Positions 52,887-62,106 of a stretch of DNA of 64,000 nucleotides are shown here, one piece after another; positions within the stretch are counted from its first letter, which is position 1, and each line of letters begins with the position of its first letter. Location of the stretch: the NCBI RefSeq assembly GCF_036322805.1, contig NZ_AP027272.1:4464001-4528000 (forward strand), given 5' to 3'. The translations under genes were made by a program, and so were the position numbers. The notes beneath the pieces are model-generated. The model worked only from the letters and a program-made list of their open reading frames with translations. It made no database searches and was not told the DNA's origin. The DNA comes from Planctobacterium marinum (GTDB lineage: Bacteria; Pseudomonadota; Gammaproteobacteria; Enterobacterales; Alteromonadaceae).

Positions 52887-53384
52887 CTAGATATCCAATC
52901 TCAATAAGGTATCTACATTCAACAGGATGATCATTTTCTCACCCACGTCGGCAATTCCTGACACAAATGCTTGATCAATCGTCAGGTCAAAATCGGCAGA
53001 AAGTTGTGAGTTGTCAGCATTCGTTTGAATTACTTCTGAGATGGCATCAACCACAATGCCAATCGTTTTAGCCCCTTCGGGAAACTCTACATCCATAATT
53101 AAGGTGACGGTTTCCTCATCATATTCGCGGTAGTCCAGGCCCAGGCGCATGCGCAGATCCACGATAGGTACAATAGCGCCTCGCAGATTTATCAAACCGT
53201 TTACATAGGCCGGGGAATAGGGAATACGTGTTGATGCCTGCCACACCCTGATCTCCTGAACCCGCAGAATATCGACGGCATAGTCGAGCCCAGCTAATTT
53301 GAAGCTTAACCACTCCGCCTTTTCCATCTGATCGTCATCGTGTTCTTCAGCACTGATAATTTCTTGCTCTGCTGACACCGTCAT
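52887..53384 (-). CDS. cheW: CheW-type coupling protein (first)
   Basis: A 165-residue CheW domain preceded by an acidic N-terminal tail of about 22 residues. Blocks include WLSFKLAGLDYAVDILRVQEIRV, VNGLINLRGAIVPIVDLRMRLG and IGIVVDAISEVIQ. Its ATG overlaps the cheA stop (TAATG), so translation is coupled to cheA. It links receptors to CheA in the array. Confidence 0.95.
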   Translation of the reverse strand: MTVSAEQEIISAEEHDDDQMEKAEWLSFKLAGLDYAVDILRVQEIRVWQASTRIPYSPAYVNGLINLRGAIVPIVDLRMRLGLDYREYDEETVTLIMDVEFPEGAKTIGIVVDAISEVIQTNADNSQLSADFDLTIDQAFVSGIADVGEKMIILLNVDTLLRLDI

Positions 53385-55447
53385 TAATGCATCCTCACTC
53401 TGGAAATCAACGCCCCAACGTCAATAATCAGGGCTACCGAACCGTCTCCCAGAATTGTCGCCCCAGACAGCCCCTCTATCTTGGCGTAATTGGCTTCCAG
53501 GGATTTCACCACCACTTGTTGGTGATTGTTTAGCTCACTCACCAAAATGCCGCAGTGTTTGTTATCGCTCTCCACCACAACAACCAGACCCGATTCAATG
53601 AGTTTGTCCTGATCAACAGGGCAGTCGAACATTTCCGCCAAATTCAATATGGGAATAAAGTTACCACGCCACTTGAACGACACGTCGCGCTTACCTACCT
53701 TATTAATGTCTGCTTGTTTTAACTGAATGCTTTCAATGATTGACAGCATAGGAATAATGTACGTCTCCTCTCCCACTTTAAGTAGCTGGCCATCTAAAAT
53801 TGCCAAGGTAAGTGGTAAGCGAATGGTAAATGTCGTGCCTTCATTGGCGATGGAGCGCACATCAATGGTGCCGCCCAAAGAGCGGATGTTGCGCTTTACT
53901 ACGTCCATGCCCACACCTCGACCGGAAAGGTCAGTTACAGCGTCGGCTGTAGAAAAACCCGGAGCGAAAATCAATTCGTGAATTGCCTGCTCAGTAAGAT
54001 TGGCATTGGCCTTTATAACGCCTTTTTCAATGGCTTTTGCTTTGATGCGTTCGGTATTCAAACCGGCGCCATCATCGGAGATCTCAATAATGATGTTGCC
54101 CACCTGATGGAACGCTTTTAGGGTGACGGTGCCCGTTTCAGACTTGCCATTAGCCAGTCGGGTTTCGCGATCTTCAAGACCGTGATCAACGCTATTGCGC
54201 ACCAGATGCACCAACGGGTCGTTCAACTCTTCGATAACAGTTTTGTCCACTTCAGTGTGTTCACCGATAATCTCCACGGCGATAGATTTGTTCAGCTTTT
54301 TCGCCAAATCTCTCACCATTCGCGGAAAACGACTAAAGCAAAAATCGATGGGTAACATGCGAATACGCATTACCCCTTCCTGCAAATCTCGGGTGTGGCG
54401 TTCTAATTGAGAAAGCCCTTCTGACAAGCGCTCAAACTGCGGATATTTTTCTTCATCACCATAAATGCTCAGCATCGATTGTGTGATCACCAACTCGCCC
54501 AGCAGGTTGATAAGACTATCGATTTTTTCCAGATCGACACGAATAGATTGAGAACCACGCTTCGCTTTGGCGGCACTTTTATCACCGCCAGAAGCCGGTG
54601 CTGGCGCCGCTTCGGCTGGAGCAGCTGTTACAGCAGGTGCCACTGCAGCCGGTTCCGGCGCAGTCGCTACTGGTTCTGAGATTTCCACGGGCGTTTCTGC
54701 TTCAGCGCTGCTGGCACTACTTAACGGTGTGAACTTAAATTCGGCTTCATCTTCAATCCACAAGAAGACATCTTTTAACTCTTCCTCTGTCAGTGGCTTT
54801 TCTGACTTCAGATTAATCTTCCAGGTACAATAAATATGAGTGGGCTCGAGTTCTTCAAATGGCGGGATAGCGCTGGTTTGACAGGTTACGTCAATTTCAC
54901 CAAATTCCGTAAGCTCGTCAATATAACGCAAGGGGTCGTTGCCAGTCATCATGATGGCAGGATCAGGGGCAAACTCTATCAGCCATTCACTGCCACTACT
55001 GGATGCGACTTCGACAGATTCAGATGTGATTTCACTGGTTCCAGCGCTTGTGGCTCCGGGCACCAGAAGGCGCTCTAATTCCGCTTTGACTTCTTGCATA
55101 CTGGATTGGTTAATTTCATCATCGAATTGATAATGGGCTACCAGGTTCCTGAGTACATCCAATGACGAAAACAGGCAATCCAGAATATCCTGTGACAAGC
55201 TGAGTTGACCAGCTCTGACTTTATCCAGTAGGGTTTCCATGACATGGGTAAAATCCGTCAAAGAACCCATGCCAAATGTAGCACTGCCGCCTTTTAGAGA
55301 ATGTGCAGAACGAAAAATATCGTTGATAGTCTCAGAATCCATTTCCGAAGCATCATCGACATCCAACAAATTGCGTTCAATGGCGTCTATCGCTTCGGCA
55401 CTTTCGTCAAAAAACACCGCTCTGAATTGCGCTAAAGGATCACTCAT
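53384..55447 (-). CDS. cheA: Chemotaxis histidine kinase CheA
   Basis: A 687-residue kinase. It has an Hpt domain with phospho-acceptor His49 in RSAHSLKGGSATFG, a middle region of about 110 residues that is not a typical P2 domain, a long Ala/Pro/Glu-rich linker, then the dimerisation domain (DLEKIDSLINLLGELVITQSM), the ATPase domain (LVHLVRNSVDHGLE as N box, ISDDGAGLN as G1, FAPGFSTADAVTDLSGRGVGMDVV as F/G2) and a C-terminal CheW-like domain. It phosphorylates CheY and CheB in response to the receptors of this cluster. Its start lies 77 bases after the cheY stop, with an intrinsic terminator in between. Confidence 0.96.
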   Translation of the reverse strand: MSDPLAQFRAVFFDESAEAIDAIERNLLDVDDASEMDSETINDIFRSAHSLKGGSATFGMGSLTDFTHVMETLLDKVRAGQLSLSQDILDCLFSSLDVLRNLVAHYQFDDEINQSSMQEVKAELERLLVPGATSAGTSEITSESVEVASSSGSEWLIEFAPDPAIMMTGNDPLRYIDELTEFGEIDVTCQTSAIPPFEELEPTHIYCTWKINLKSEKPLTEEELKDVFLWIEDEAEFKFTPLSSASSAEAETPVEISEPVATAPEPAAVAPAVTAAPAEAAPAPASGGDKSAAKAKRGSQSIRVDLEKIDSLINLLGELVITQSMLSIYGDEEKYPQFERLSEGLSQLERHTRDLQEGVMRIRMLPIDFCFSRFPRMVRDLAKKLNKSIAVEIIGEHTEVDKTVIEELNDPLVHLVRNSVDHGLEDRETRLANGKSETGTVTLKAFHQVGNIIIEISDDGAGLNTERIKAKAIEKGVIKANANLTEQAIHELIFAPGFSTADAVTDLSGRGVGMDVVKRNIRSLGGTIDVRSIANEGTTFTIRLPLTLAILDGQLLKVGEETYIIPMLSIIESIQLKQADINKVGKRDVSFKWRGNFIPILNLAEMFDCPVDQDKLIESGLVVVVESDNKHCGILVSELNNHQQVVVKSLEANYAKIEGLSGATILGDGSVALIIDVGALISRVRMH

Positions 55448-55478
55448 TTCACCATCCCATCAGGGCTTTACAGGTTAA

Positions 55479-55513
55479 ATAAAAAAGGCCTGATAGCTTC
55501 TGAATTCAGGCCT
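55479..55513 (-). terminator. Attenuating terminator between cheY and cheA
   Basis: AGGCCTGA (55486-55493) and TCAGGCCT (55506-55513) form an 8-bp stem, followed on the minus strand by six T. It sits in the short gap after cheY and before cheA, so part of the transcripts would end here and favour CheY over the kinase genes. Confidence 0.85.
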
Positions 55514-55523
55514 CTAAAATTGC

Positions 55524-55886
55524 TTATTTCAGTACTTTGTTCACAACCGCGACAAGTTTTTGAGGGTCAAAAGGTTTTACAATCCAACCAGTGGCACCTG
55601 CCGCTTTACCCTCTTGCTTTTTATCCATACCCGATTCCGTTGTTAACATTAGTATGGGCGTAAAACGGTAGTTTTCTTCTTTGCGTAGTTCGGTAATAAA
55701 CTGAATGCCATCCATTACCGGCATATTCACATCTGAAATCACCAGGTCGTAGCTACTGCCCTTGGCTTTTTCCAGACCTTCCTGGCCATTTACGGCCTCG
55801 GTTACATCAAAACCCTGAGCTTTGAGGGTAAATGCCACCATGGCTCTCATTGAGGCAGAATCATCAACAGTCAGAATCTTCTTCAT
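55524..55886 (-). CDS. cheY: CheY-type response regulator
   Basis: A 120-residue single receiver domain, MKKILTVDDSASMRAMV at the N terminus, phosphorylation site in LVISDVNMPVMDG, Thr in LMLTTES and Lys in IVKPFDPQKL. There is no output domain, so it acts as diffusible signal to the motor or as a phosphate sink. ATG 55886 is the family start; a TTG two codons upstream is the alternative. It is the first gene of the cluster, followed by a terminator and then cheA. Confidence 0.94.
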   Translation of the reverse strand: MKKILTVDDSASMRAMVAFTLKAQGFDVTEAVNGQEGLEKAKGSSYDLVISDVNMPVMDGIQFITELRKEENYRFTPILMLTTESGMDKKQEGKAAGATGWIVKPFDPQKLVAVVNKVLK

Positions 55887-56144
55887 TATCAAAATTTCCT
55901 TAAGTGTCTTCTAGTTACCGGGTTTTTCACCCTTGTTTCCAACAAAGCTAACACAATCTATTTTCAGTCAGAAACATTTTATTTCTTGGCGTGTTGCTTA
56001 ACTTCTACTATTTTCAAAGAGTACACAATACAACTTTTGGTTGAATTTGCTTTTAGTGTAGTTAAAAAATTTCAATATACTCAATGTTGTCCACCAACAA
56101 TGAGTACAAAGTGGATAATCCAGAGATCAAAGACAGGGATTTAA

Positions 56145-57302
56145 GTGAAACACAACGTATTGATCGCCGATGATGATGAGCACCTTAGAGAATTATTGAA
56201 TCTGATGTTTCAGGATAGTTTCTGTTTGGAATTTGCAGAAACTGCAGCGCAAACACTGGAAAAAATTCAGCAAACTGAATTTCAATTCATCATTCTTGAC
56301 ATCCACCTACCGGACAAAACCGGGTTAGATGTATGTCGGGAACTCAATACCATCCCAGAGGCTAAACGCCCATCAGTAGTGATATTAAGTGGGGATAGTG
56401 AGGATGAAATCGTCAAACAAGCCTATGAATTAGGCGTTGGTGACTACATCGTTAAACCTTTTAATGTCACCGCTTTTCACGAACGCTTGCTGCGTTTTTC
56501 TCGAGATCTGGAAAAGATCGCCAGCCTGGAAGAACAAGACGCCAGTATCCAAAACATGACAGAAACCGTCATGAAGCAAGCCGCCTCTTATGGCAATGCC
56601 CTGGAGTTAGTGTCGCGTTTAAACTCCTGCCACAATGCCGAAGCCTTGTGTAAGACTGTACTGCAAAATCTGCTAGGTCAAGGATTCCACTGTGCCATAC
56701 AAGTGCGCTCCACTGACGAAGTCTTCTCTTTTGATGTTGATGTTTCAGAATGCAGTGACATAGAGCTGCAAATCTTCGAGTTACTAAAAGACAAGGGTCG
56801 GATTTATAGTTTTGGTAAGCGTTGCATATTCAATGATGAGCATGTTTCCATTTTGGTGAAAAACATGCCGCACGAAGGTACCCAAAGTTATGACTCGATT
56901 TTGGATGTCGCGGCGAAACTGGTACCGGCAATCAACGCCAGATATATCTCTATATGCGAGCACCATTCGCTGGTAGATGCTCGCGATGCCTTGACTCACG
57001 CCCTTAAAGTTTTATCTGAGGGGGTAACGCAAATGGAAGATGAAAAGCGGGTGTTGTTGGAAAATATCGAATTGCAAATCGGTATGTCCTTTCATCAATT
57101 AGATTTAGATGAGAATCAGGAAGCCTTTTTCCTGAATTTGATTGAGCGAGAAATCCGCTCTCGAGAAGACAGCAACAAACTTGGCACGATTCAACAGATG
57201 ATTGCCGAATGTGTAGATTCAATCCATATTCTCGAGCATGACTACTCGGATTCAGCACCAGCTGCAGAAGACAGCAACGACGACGATATTGAGCTGTTTT
57301 AG
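56145..57302 (+). CDS. Response regulator with an unrecognised C-terminal domain
   Basis: A 385-residue protein. The receiver (residues 1-120) is intact: ADDDE, phosphorylation site in IILDIHLPDKTG, Lys in YIVKPFN. The rest (about 130-385) is not a DNA-binding, GGDEF, EAL or HD-GYP domain that I recognise. It looks like a helical linker, a small alpha/beta domain (about 160-270, reminiscent of a GAF-like domain) and a helical C-terminus ending in an acidic tail DDDIELF. GTG 56145 has AGGGA 6 bases before it. It is divergent from cheY by about 260 bases and may take phosphate from the cluster's CheA. Confidence 0.8.
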   Translation: MKHNVLIADDDEHLRELLNLMFQDSFCLEFAETAAQTLEKIQQTEFQFIILDIHLPDKTGLDVCRELNTIPEAKRPSVVILSGDSEDEIVKQAYELGVGDYIVKPFNVTAFHERLLRFSRDLEKIASLEEQDASIQNMTETVMKQAASYGNALELVSRLNSCHNAEALCKTVLQNLLGQGFHCAIQVRSTDEVFSFDVDVSECSDIELQIFELLKDKGRIYSFGKRCIFNDEHVSILVKNMPHEGTQSYDSILDVAAKLVPAINARYISICEHHSLVDARDALTHALKVLSEGVTQMEDEKRVLLENIELQIGMSFHQLDLDENQEAFFLNLIEREIRSREDSNKLGTIQQMIAECVDSIHILEHDYSDSAPAAEDSNDDDIELF

Positions 57303-57314
57303 AAAATCGTCGAT

Positions 57315-58001
57315 TTATAGTTGCTCAATGAAAGCTCGAGCATTGGCCGGGAAATTACTAAATACGCCGTCCACGCCCCAATCCTTGAGCCATTGTAGTT
57401 CAGATTGCCGGTCCACTGTATACACATAGACTTTGAGTCCTAAACGGTGGGCAAGCTCGATGTCTTCCGGGCGCAAGCAGTTCACATCAAAATGGATGGA
57501 ATACACCGCCATGGCATTGCAGGTAAATGCCATGTCCAGTGGACTGGATGCCGTTAACAACCCCAAACGCCAGTTACTGCCTGATTGCGCTAATTGCGCC
57601 AGGTAATGGTGGTTAAAGGAAGAAATCAGCAGTGATTCCGCTGGCGTAGTTTGCCTGACAGCCTGCTCAATCACTTGCACCAACGCCGTGACATCAGCGA
57701 TGCGTTTCAATTCGATATTCACTTCTACGCGGCCGGCAATCGCCTGTAGTGCTTCAGCCAAAGTGGGAATGTGTTGCTTGTGGTGCAGCTGAACCTGTTG
57801 TACCTGGTGTTTAGTGAGTTGCCAGATCAAGGTATCTGCAAACAGGGGAATAACCCTGTCGTGCCACACATAAAACTCATCCTCAACCTGATATACATCT
57901 AATTCGATACCATCGGCATTTTGTTTTATGGCGTGCTCAAAGGCCAGTAAGGTGTTCTCCGGATATTCGCCGCTGGCGCCGCGATGAGCCCAAATCTTCA
58001 T
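57315..58001 (-). CDS. Glycerophosphodiester phosphodiesterase (UgpQ type)
   Basis: A 228-residue TIM-barrel enzyme that hydrolyses glycerophosphodiesters to glycerol-3-phosphate and an alcohol. The active-site blocks are WAHRGASGEYPENTLLAFE (catalytic His, Arg, Glu), ADGIELDVYQVEDEFYVWHD (metal Glu/Asp and second catalytic His) and NIELK. No signal peptide is present, so it is cytoplasmic like UgpQ. The start ATG overlaps the stop of the upstream EamA transporter gene by 4 bases (58001/57998), so the two are translated together. Confidence 0.92.
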   Translation of the reverse strand: MKIWAHRGASGEYPENTLLAFEHAIKQNADGIELDVYQVEDEFYVWHDRVIPLFADTLIWQLTKHQVQQVQLHHKQHIPTLAEALQAIAGRVEVNIELKRIADVTALVQVIEQAVRQTTPAESLLISSFNHHYLAQLAQSGSNWRLGLLTASSPLDMAFTCNAMAVYSIHFDVNCLRPEDIELAHRLGLKVYVYTVDRQSELQWLKDWGVDGVFSNFPANARAFIEQL

Positions 58002-58879
58002 TGCGTACCCTTCGCTTTAGCGCGATGTTTTTGGGCATTAATTGTCTCGTAAACCGCCGCAGAGATCACCAGCAAGCCACCAACCAGGGTGTAGGCTGAA
58101 GGCCTTTCTTGTAACAACACATAAGCGAACCCAACCCCATACAAGGGTTGCGCGCAGGCGATAAGGGAGAAGGTTTTAGCCCGTAAATGTTTTAAGCTTG
58201 ATGCGATAAGCGCATGAGGAATGGCGGTACAGATGCTGCCCAGAACCACCAGATAAAACAGGGTCTCCAGAGAGATGGCGTAAAGCTGCTCGGAAGTAAA
58301 TAAGCCCAAACACAGGATAATCACGAAGGTTTGCAAAGTCATAGCATGAGCACCGCTGTAATGGGAAAAATAACGGCGATGGATCAGATTGCGCAATGAG
58401 TACAACAAGGCAGAGAATACACCCACCACTATCCCCAGCGTAACATCATTATTCAGCGAAGAATCTGGCACGATCAAGGTGATGCCCAACAATACGACTA
58501 AGGCACTCACGACGTCCTGCCACACCAGGCGAACCTTTTCAAAAAAGGGCTCCAAAAACACCGTGATAACCGGGAAGGTGAAAAGCGCAATCATACCGAC
58601 CGCCACTGAGGAGTATTGCATGGCCGCAAAGTAGGTTACCCAATGCAGTGCCATAATCACCCCTAATAATACGCCGATACCGAGATCTTTGTAGCTGTGC
58701 AGTTTAAGCGACTTCCCGGTGAACTTGAGTAATAAAAACAAACAGCCGCAGGCCACAACTGAGCGACCAAAGGTAATGTCCAGTGCAGACAAAGGGATTA
58801 TTCGACTGAACAGCGCAGTAACCCCTAACAAGACCACAGCGAGATGCAAAGACCACAGACTTTTTTGCACATCTTCCAT
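57998..58879 (-). CDS. EamA/DMT-family transporter
   Basis: A 293-residue inner-membrane protein with about ten hydrophobic helices arranged as two EamA repeats (first about residues 10-140, second about 150-280). Motifs include VGMIALFTFPVITVFLEPFFE and SLIACAQPLYGVGFAYVLLQERPSAYTLVGGLLVISA. The family exports or imports small metabolites and the substrate is not predictable. Coupled by a 4-base overlap to the glycerophosphodiesterase gene, hinting at a linked lipid-derived metabolite, but this is speculative. Confidence 0.88.
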   Translation of the reverse strand: MEDVQKSLWSLHLAVVLLGVTALFSRIIPLSALDITFGRSVVACGCLFLLLKFTGKSLKLHSYKDLGIGVLLGVIMALHWVTYFAAMQYSSVAVGMIALFTFPVITVFLEPFFEKVRLVWQDVVSALVVLLGITLIVPDSSLNNDVTLGIVVGVFSALLYSLRNLIHRRYFSHYSGAHAMTLQTFVIILCLGLFTSEQLYAISLETLFYLVVLGSICTAIPHALIASSLKHLRAKTFSLIACAQPLYGVGFAYVLLQERPSAYTLVGGLLVISAAVYETINAQKHRAKAKGTQ

Positions 58880-59031
58880 GTTTCAGCACTTCTCCAGAAT
58901 TAACAAAGACGATGTTCTACTTGCTCGCCCAATTTATCCGCAGCAACAGAGCGCGGAACACCAGACTATTATCGCCCATTGTCAGTGAGCTGTTGATACT
59001 CAATTGCTATTTCTTATGCTTTCAGGCTCGC

Positions 59032-59910
59032 TCAGGAGTCGCTGCTTTGGGACTTCAGCGTGCCGCACTGTACGCCAAGACGAGTTACATCGCCTTCGCT
59101 AAACTGCGCAAAATCGACACCGTCTTTCTCAAAACACATCACCACAGTTGAGCCCAGCTTGAAGCGGCCCATTTCGTCGCCTTTTTTGAACTGCATAGCG
59201 GTGGCATTTTGTTCGGAGTAATGCCAGGTGCGGACTTTTTTTCCAGGTGGTGGTGTCACTGTTCCTGCCCAGACGGTTTCTATGCTGGCAACAATGGTAG
59301 CTCCCACTAATACCATCGCCATTTTACCTTGTGCGGTATTAAAAATTGCCACCACACGCTCGTTGCGGGCAAACAACCCAGGTACGTTTTGTGCGGTTAA
59401 TGGATTCACGGAAAAAAGCTCCCCCGGCACATAAATCATGCTTTCGAGGGTGGCATCCATTGGCATGTGGATGCGGTGATAGTCTTTTGGTGACAAATAG
59501 ATAGTCATAAACTGACCATCCTGAAATGTACTCGCCAGTTCCTCATCGCCACCTAACAGCGCCTTAACACTATAATAATGGCCTTTGGCTTGAAAAATCT
59601 GGTCTTTTTCAATGGGCCCCATTTGGCTGATGGCACCATCTACCGGGAAGATAAGCGCATTTTCGTCTTCACAAATGGGACGAATTCCGGCCTTCAGCGG
59701 ACGAGTAAAAAACTCGTTAAAGGTGGCATAAGCAGCCGGATCGCTTTGCCGCGCTTCAGCCATATCCACTTTAAACTGTTTGATAAAAACTTTAATAAGC
59801 GACGTTGTCACAACCCCTAGCTTCGCTGCAGCCAGATGCCCAACAAGGCGCGAAACTAAATGTTTAGGTAAACAATATTGCAGGGATATTTTTAGCTTAT
59901 CCGGTAACAC
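59032..59910 (-). CDS. psd: Phosphatidylserine decarboxylase proenzyme
   Basis: A 292-residue membrane-associated enzyme that makes phosphatidylethanolamine. The self-cleavage site is LGST in [12 protein letters not shown], giving the pyruvoyl prosthetic group on the alpha chain. Other family blocks are [41 protein letters not shown] and [10 protein letters not shown]. The length matches the proteobacterial type I enzyme. It lies downstream of rsgA on the same strand (about 130 bases), the rsgA-psd order of E. coli. Confidence 0.96.
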   Translation of the reverse strand: MLPDKLKISLQYCLPKHLVSRLVGHLAAAKLGVVTTSLIKVFIKQFKVDMAEARQSDPAAYATFNEFFTRPLKAGIRPICEDENALIFPVDGAISQMGPIEKDQIFQAKGHYYSVKALLGGDEELASTFQDGQFMTIYLSPKDYHRIHMPMDATLESMIYVPGELFSVNPLTAQNVPGLFARNERVVAIFNTAQGKMAMVLVGATIVASIETVWAGTVTPPPGKKVRTWHYSEQNATAMQFKKGDEMGRFKLGSTVVMCFEKDGVDFAQFSEGDVTRLGVQCGTLKSQSSDS

Positions 59911-60040
59911 GATGACATCCTGAGAAATAAAAACGGGCGCAATAGTACCTCATTTTACGGCAACTGTAGAGTGCCGGGGCACTTATAAGATCGCTGCGGC
60001 AGCAATATTGCAACCGCGGCACGGATAATGATAGGAAGTG

Positions 60041-61072
60041 TTAATACTGATTACTGTGATTAGGACGCTGTTCCGCCATGGTTTTTAAGATACTATGGTA
60101 ATTTTCAAAGCGGATCGGGTTAATTTTTCCCTCATCGACGGCTTCTTTTAGCAAGCACCCCGGATCGTCCATGTGTTTGCAATCCCGGAATTTACAGCCT
60201 CCCAGATAATCGCGAAACTCTTTAAAGCCCCAGGTAACGCGCTCTTCAGGCAAATGCCAAAGGGCAAATTCCCGCACACCGGGCGAATCAATCAACTCAC
60301 CACCATTTTTGAAACTCAATAATTTAGCGCTGGTAGTGGTGTGTTGTCCCAAGCCGCTCATTTCAGAAATATCGCCCACTTGCTCTTCAGCTTCAGGCAG
60401 CAAGGCATTCACCAAACTGGATTTACCGACACCCGATTGTCCGACAAAAATACTCACTTTTTCATCCAGAATGGCTTGCAGTGCATCAACGCCTTCGCCG
60501 GATTTGCAGCTGAGCAAGATAACCCGGTAACCTATTTCACGGTATAGTGTGGTTAAGGTATCCACTTGAGCGAGTGCCACCTCATCCGCCAAATCAATTT
60601 TGTTGATCAAAATCACCGGGGTGATGCCAACATCCTCAGAGGCCACCAGATAGCGATCGATAATATTGGAAGACAAAGCGGGCTTGAGGGAGCTGACAAT
60701 CAATATTTGGTCGATATTGGCCGCGACAGGCTTAACACCGTCGTAAAAATCTGGTCGAGACAATAGTGAATCCCGTTCCGACACCGCCTCTATTACCCCG
60801 TTGATGGCGGAGCCAGACTCTTTATTTCTGCGAAACAGGACGTTGTCCCCACAAACAACACTTTCGATTGTGCGCCTGATATGGCAGCGAGTTACCTGAT
60901 TTTGGCTGTCTCGTACATCCGCATGCTGTCCAAAGCGGCCCACTACCACCCCGGATTCCTCCGGCTCCAGATTGTCGTCTTGCGGTAAGGCTTCGTCTTT
61001 ATTGAGTTTTTTCGACAGATTCTTGCCCACCTGGCGTTTTTGTCGATGTGTCAGTTTATTTCTTTTTGCCAC
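60041..61072 (-). CDS. rsgA: Ribosome small-subunit GTPase RsgA (YjeQ)
   Basis: A 343-residue circularly permuted GTPase assisting late 30S maturation. Domains: N-terminal OB fold (about 35-110), GTPase with G4 NKID (VILINKIDL) preceding G1 FVGQSGVGKSSLVNALL and G3 DSPG, and a C-terminal zinc finger with Cys/His ligands in GGCKFRDCKHMDDPGCLL. The start is GTG 61072 (MAKRNKLTHRQKRQV), giving the typical basic N terminus. It is divergent from orn by about 190 bases, as in E. coli, and upstream of psd. Confidence 0.95.
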   Translation of the reverse strand: MAKRNKLTHRQKRQVGKNLSKKLNKDEALPQDDNLEPEESGVVVGRFGQHADVRDSQNQVTRCHIRRTIESVVCGDNVLFRRNKESGSAINGVIEAVSERDSLLSRPDFYDGVKPVAANIDQILIVSSLKPALSSNIIDRYLVASEDVGITPVILINKIDLADEVALAQVDTLTTLYREIGYRVILLSCKSGEGVDALQAILDEKVSIFVGQSGVGKSSLVNALLPEAEEQVGDISEMSGLGQHTTTSAKLLSFKNGGELIDSPGVREFALWHLPEERVTWGFKEFRDYLGGCKFRDCKHMDDPGCLLKEAVDEGKINPIRFENYHSILKTMAEQRPNHSNQY

Positions 61073-61258
61073 TTTGCTGCTAAATTAAGTATAGTTACCC
61101 AAACTTTACCGATATTATGGGTAAAGGCGGGGTTTAAAAGTATTGAATTCCGGTTGTCGTGCCACTGGATACCAGTGTTACAGTTAGCATAGTACCGATT
61201 GCAATAAGGGAAAGACACCACAAATTGCATTAATTGTGTGAATCTTGGCGGGTAGTGA

Positions 61259-61804
61259 ATGTCATATAGCGAAAACAATTTAGTCTGGATGGATCTGGAA
61301 ATGACAGGATTAGATCCTGACACCTGTAAGGTGCTGGAAATCGCCACTATTGTCACTGATTCACAACTCAATGTGTTAGCCGAAGGCCCGGTCATGGCCA
61401 TTCACCAGTCTGATGAGCTATTAGAAGGCATGGACGAATGGTGCACAAAAACCCATGGTGACTCGGGCTTAACCGAACGTTGTCGCAACAGCGATATTAC
61501 CGAAGACATTGCAGTACAGCGCACCATTGAGTTTTTAAGCCAATATGTGCCCAAAGGCGTATCACCACTGTGCGGTAACAGCATCAGCCAGGACCGTCGC
61601 TTTTTGCAAAAGCACATGGTAGAACTGGAAGAGTTTTTCCACTACCGCATTATAGATGTTAGTAGCGTAAAAGAGCTAGTGCGCCGCTGGAAGCCCGAAG
61701 TACTCGAAGGCCTACACAAAAAAGGTACGCACCTGGCTATCGACGATATTCGCGAGTCTATAGCCGAGCTGCAGTTCTATCGTGCTCAAATCTTCACCAT
61801 ATAA
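61259..61804 (+). CDS. orn: Oligoribonuclease
   Basis: A 181-residue DEDDh 3'-5' exonuclease that degrades dinucleotides and short oligoribonucleotides (and pGpG). Motifs: [20 protein letters not shown] (Asp, Glu), [12 protein letters not shown] and the His/Asp set in [14 protein letters not shown]. Length and sequence are those of gammaproteobacterial Orn. ATG 61259 follows a GGCGGGT segment. tRNA-Gly genes follow about 125 bases downstream. Confidence 0.97.
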   Translation: MSYSENNLVWMDLEMTGLDPDTCKVLEIATIVTDSQLNVLAEGPVMAIHQSDELLEGMDEWCTKTHGDSGLTERCRNSDITEDIAVQRTIEFLSQYVPKGVSPLCGNSISQDRRFLQKHMVELEEFFHYRIIDVSSVKELVRRWKPEVLEGLHKKGTHLAIDDIRESIAELQFYRAQIFTI

Positions 61805-61856
61805 GTGTTTCTGGCTAGCCTCAGGCAAGATTTTTTAGATTTATTGCAACAAACAC

Positions 61857-61884
61857 TTGCACCCCACTTAATTTTTTGTACAAT
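61857..61884 (+). promoter_or_regulatory. Promoter of the tRNA-Gly pair
   Basis: TTGCAC (61857-61862) and TACAAT (61879-61884) with a 16-base spacer are followed by a GC-rich discriminator (GCGCACCCGC), typical for stringently controlled stable-RNA promoters. The first tRNA starts about 44 bases later. Confidence 0.75.
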
Positions 61885-61928
61885 GCGCACCCGCTTTTGA
61901 AGGAAAGCGGTTGAAATAAAATTTGTCT

Positions 61929-62004
61929 GCGGGAATAGCTCAGCTGGTAGAGCACAACCTTGCCAAGGTTGGGGTCGCGAGTTCGAATCTCGTTTCCCGC
62001 TCCA
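61929..62004 (+). tRNA. tRNA-Gly (anticodon GCC), copy 1
   Basis: A 76-base cloverleaf with encoded CCA. The acceptor stem is GCGGGAA / TTCCCGC, the D arm is GCTCAGCTGGTAGAGC, the anticodon loop is CTTGCCAAG (GCC) and the T arm is GCGAGTTCGAATCTCGT. It is identical to the second copy 26 bases downstream. Confidence 0.97.
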
Positions 62005-62030
62005 AATTCTATCTCAGATCATACCATTAC

Positions 62031-62106
62031 GCGGGAATAGCTCAGCTGGTAGAGCACAACCTTGCCAAGGTTGGGGTCGCGAGTTCGAATCTCGTTTCCC
62101 GCTCCA
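62031..62106 (+). tRNA. tRNA-Gly (anticodon GCC), copy 2
   Basis: Identical to the copy at 61929 over all 76 bases, separated from it by 26 bases of AT-rich spacer. Both are probably cut from one transcript. Confidence 0.97.
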
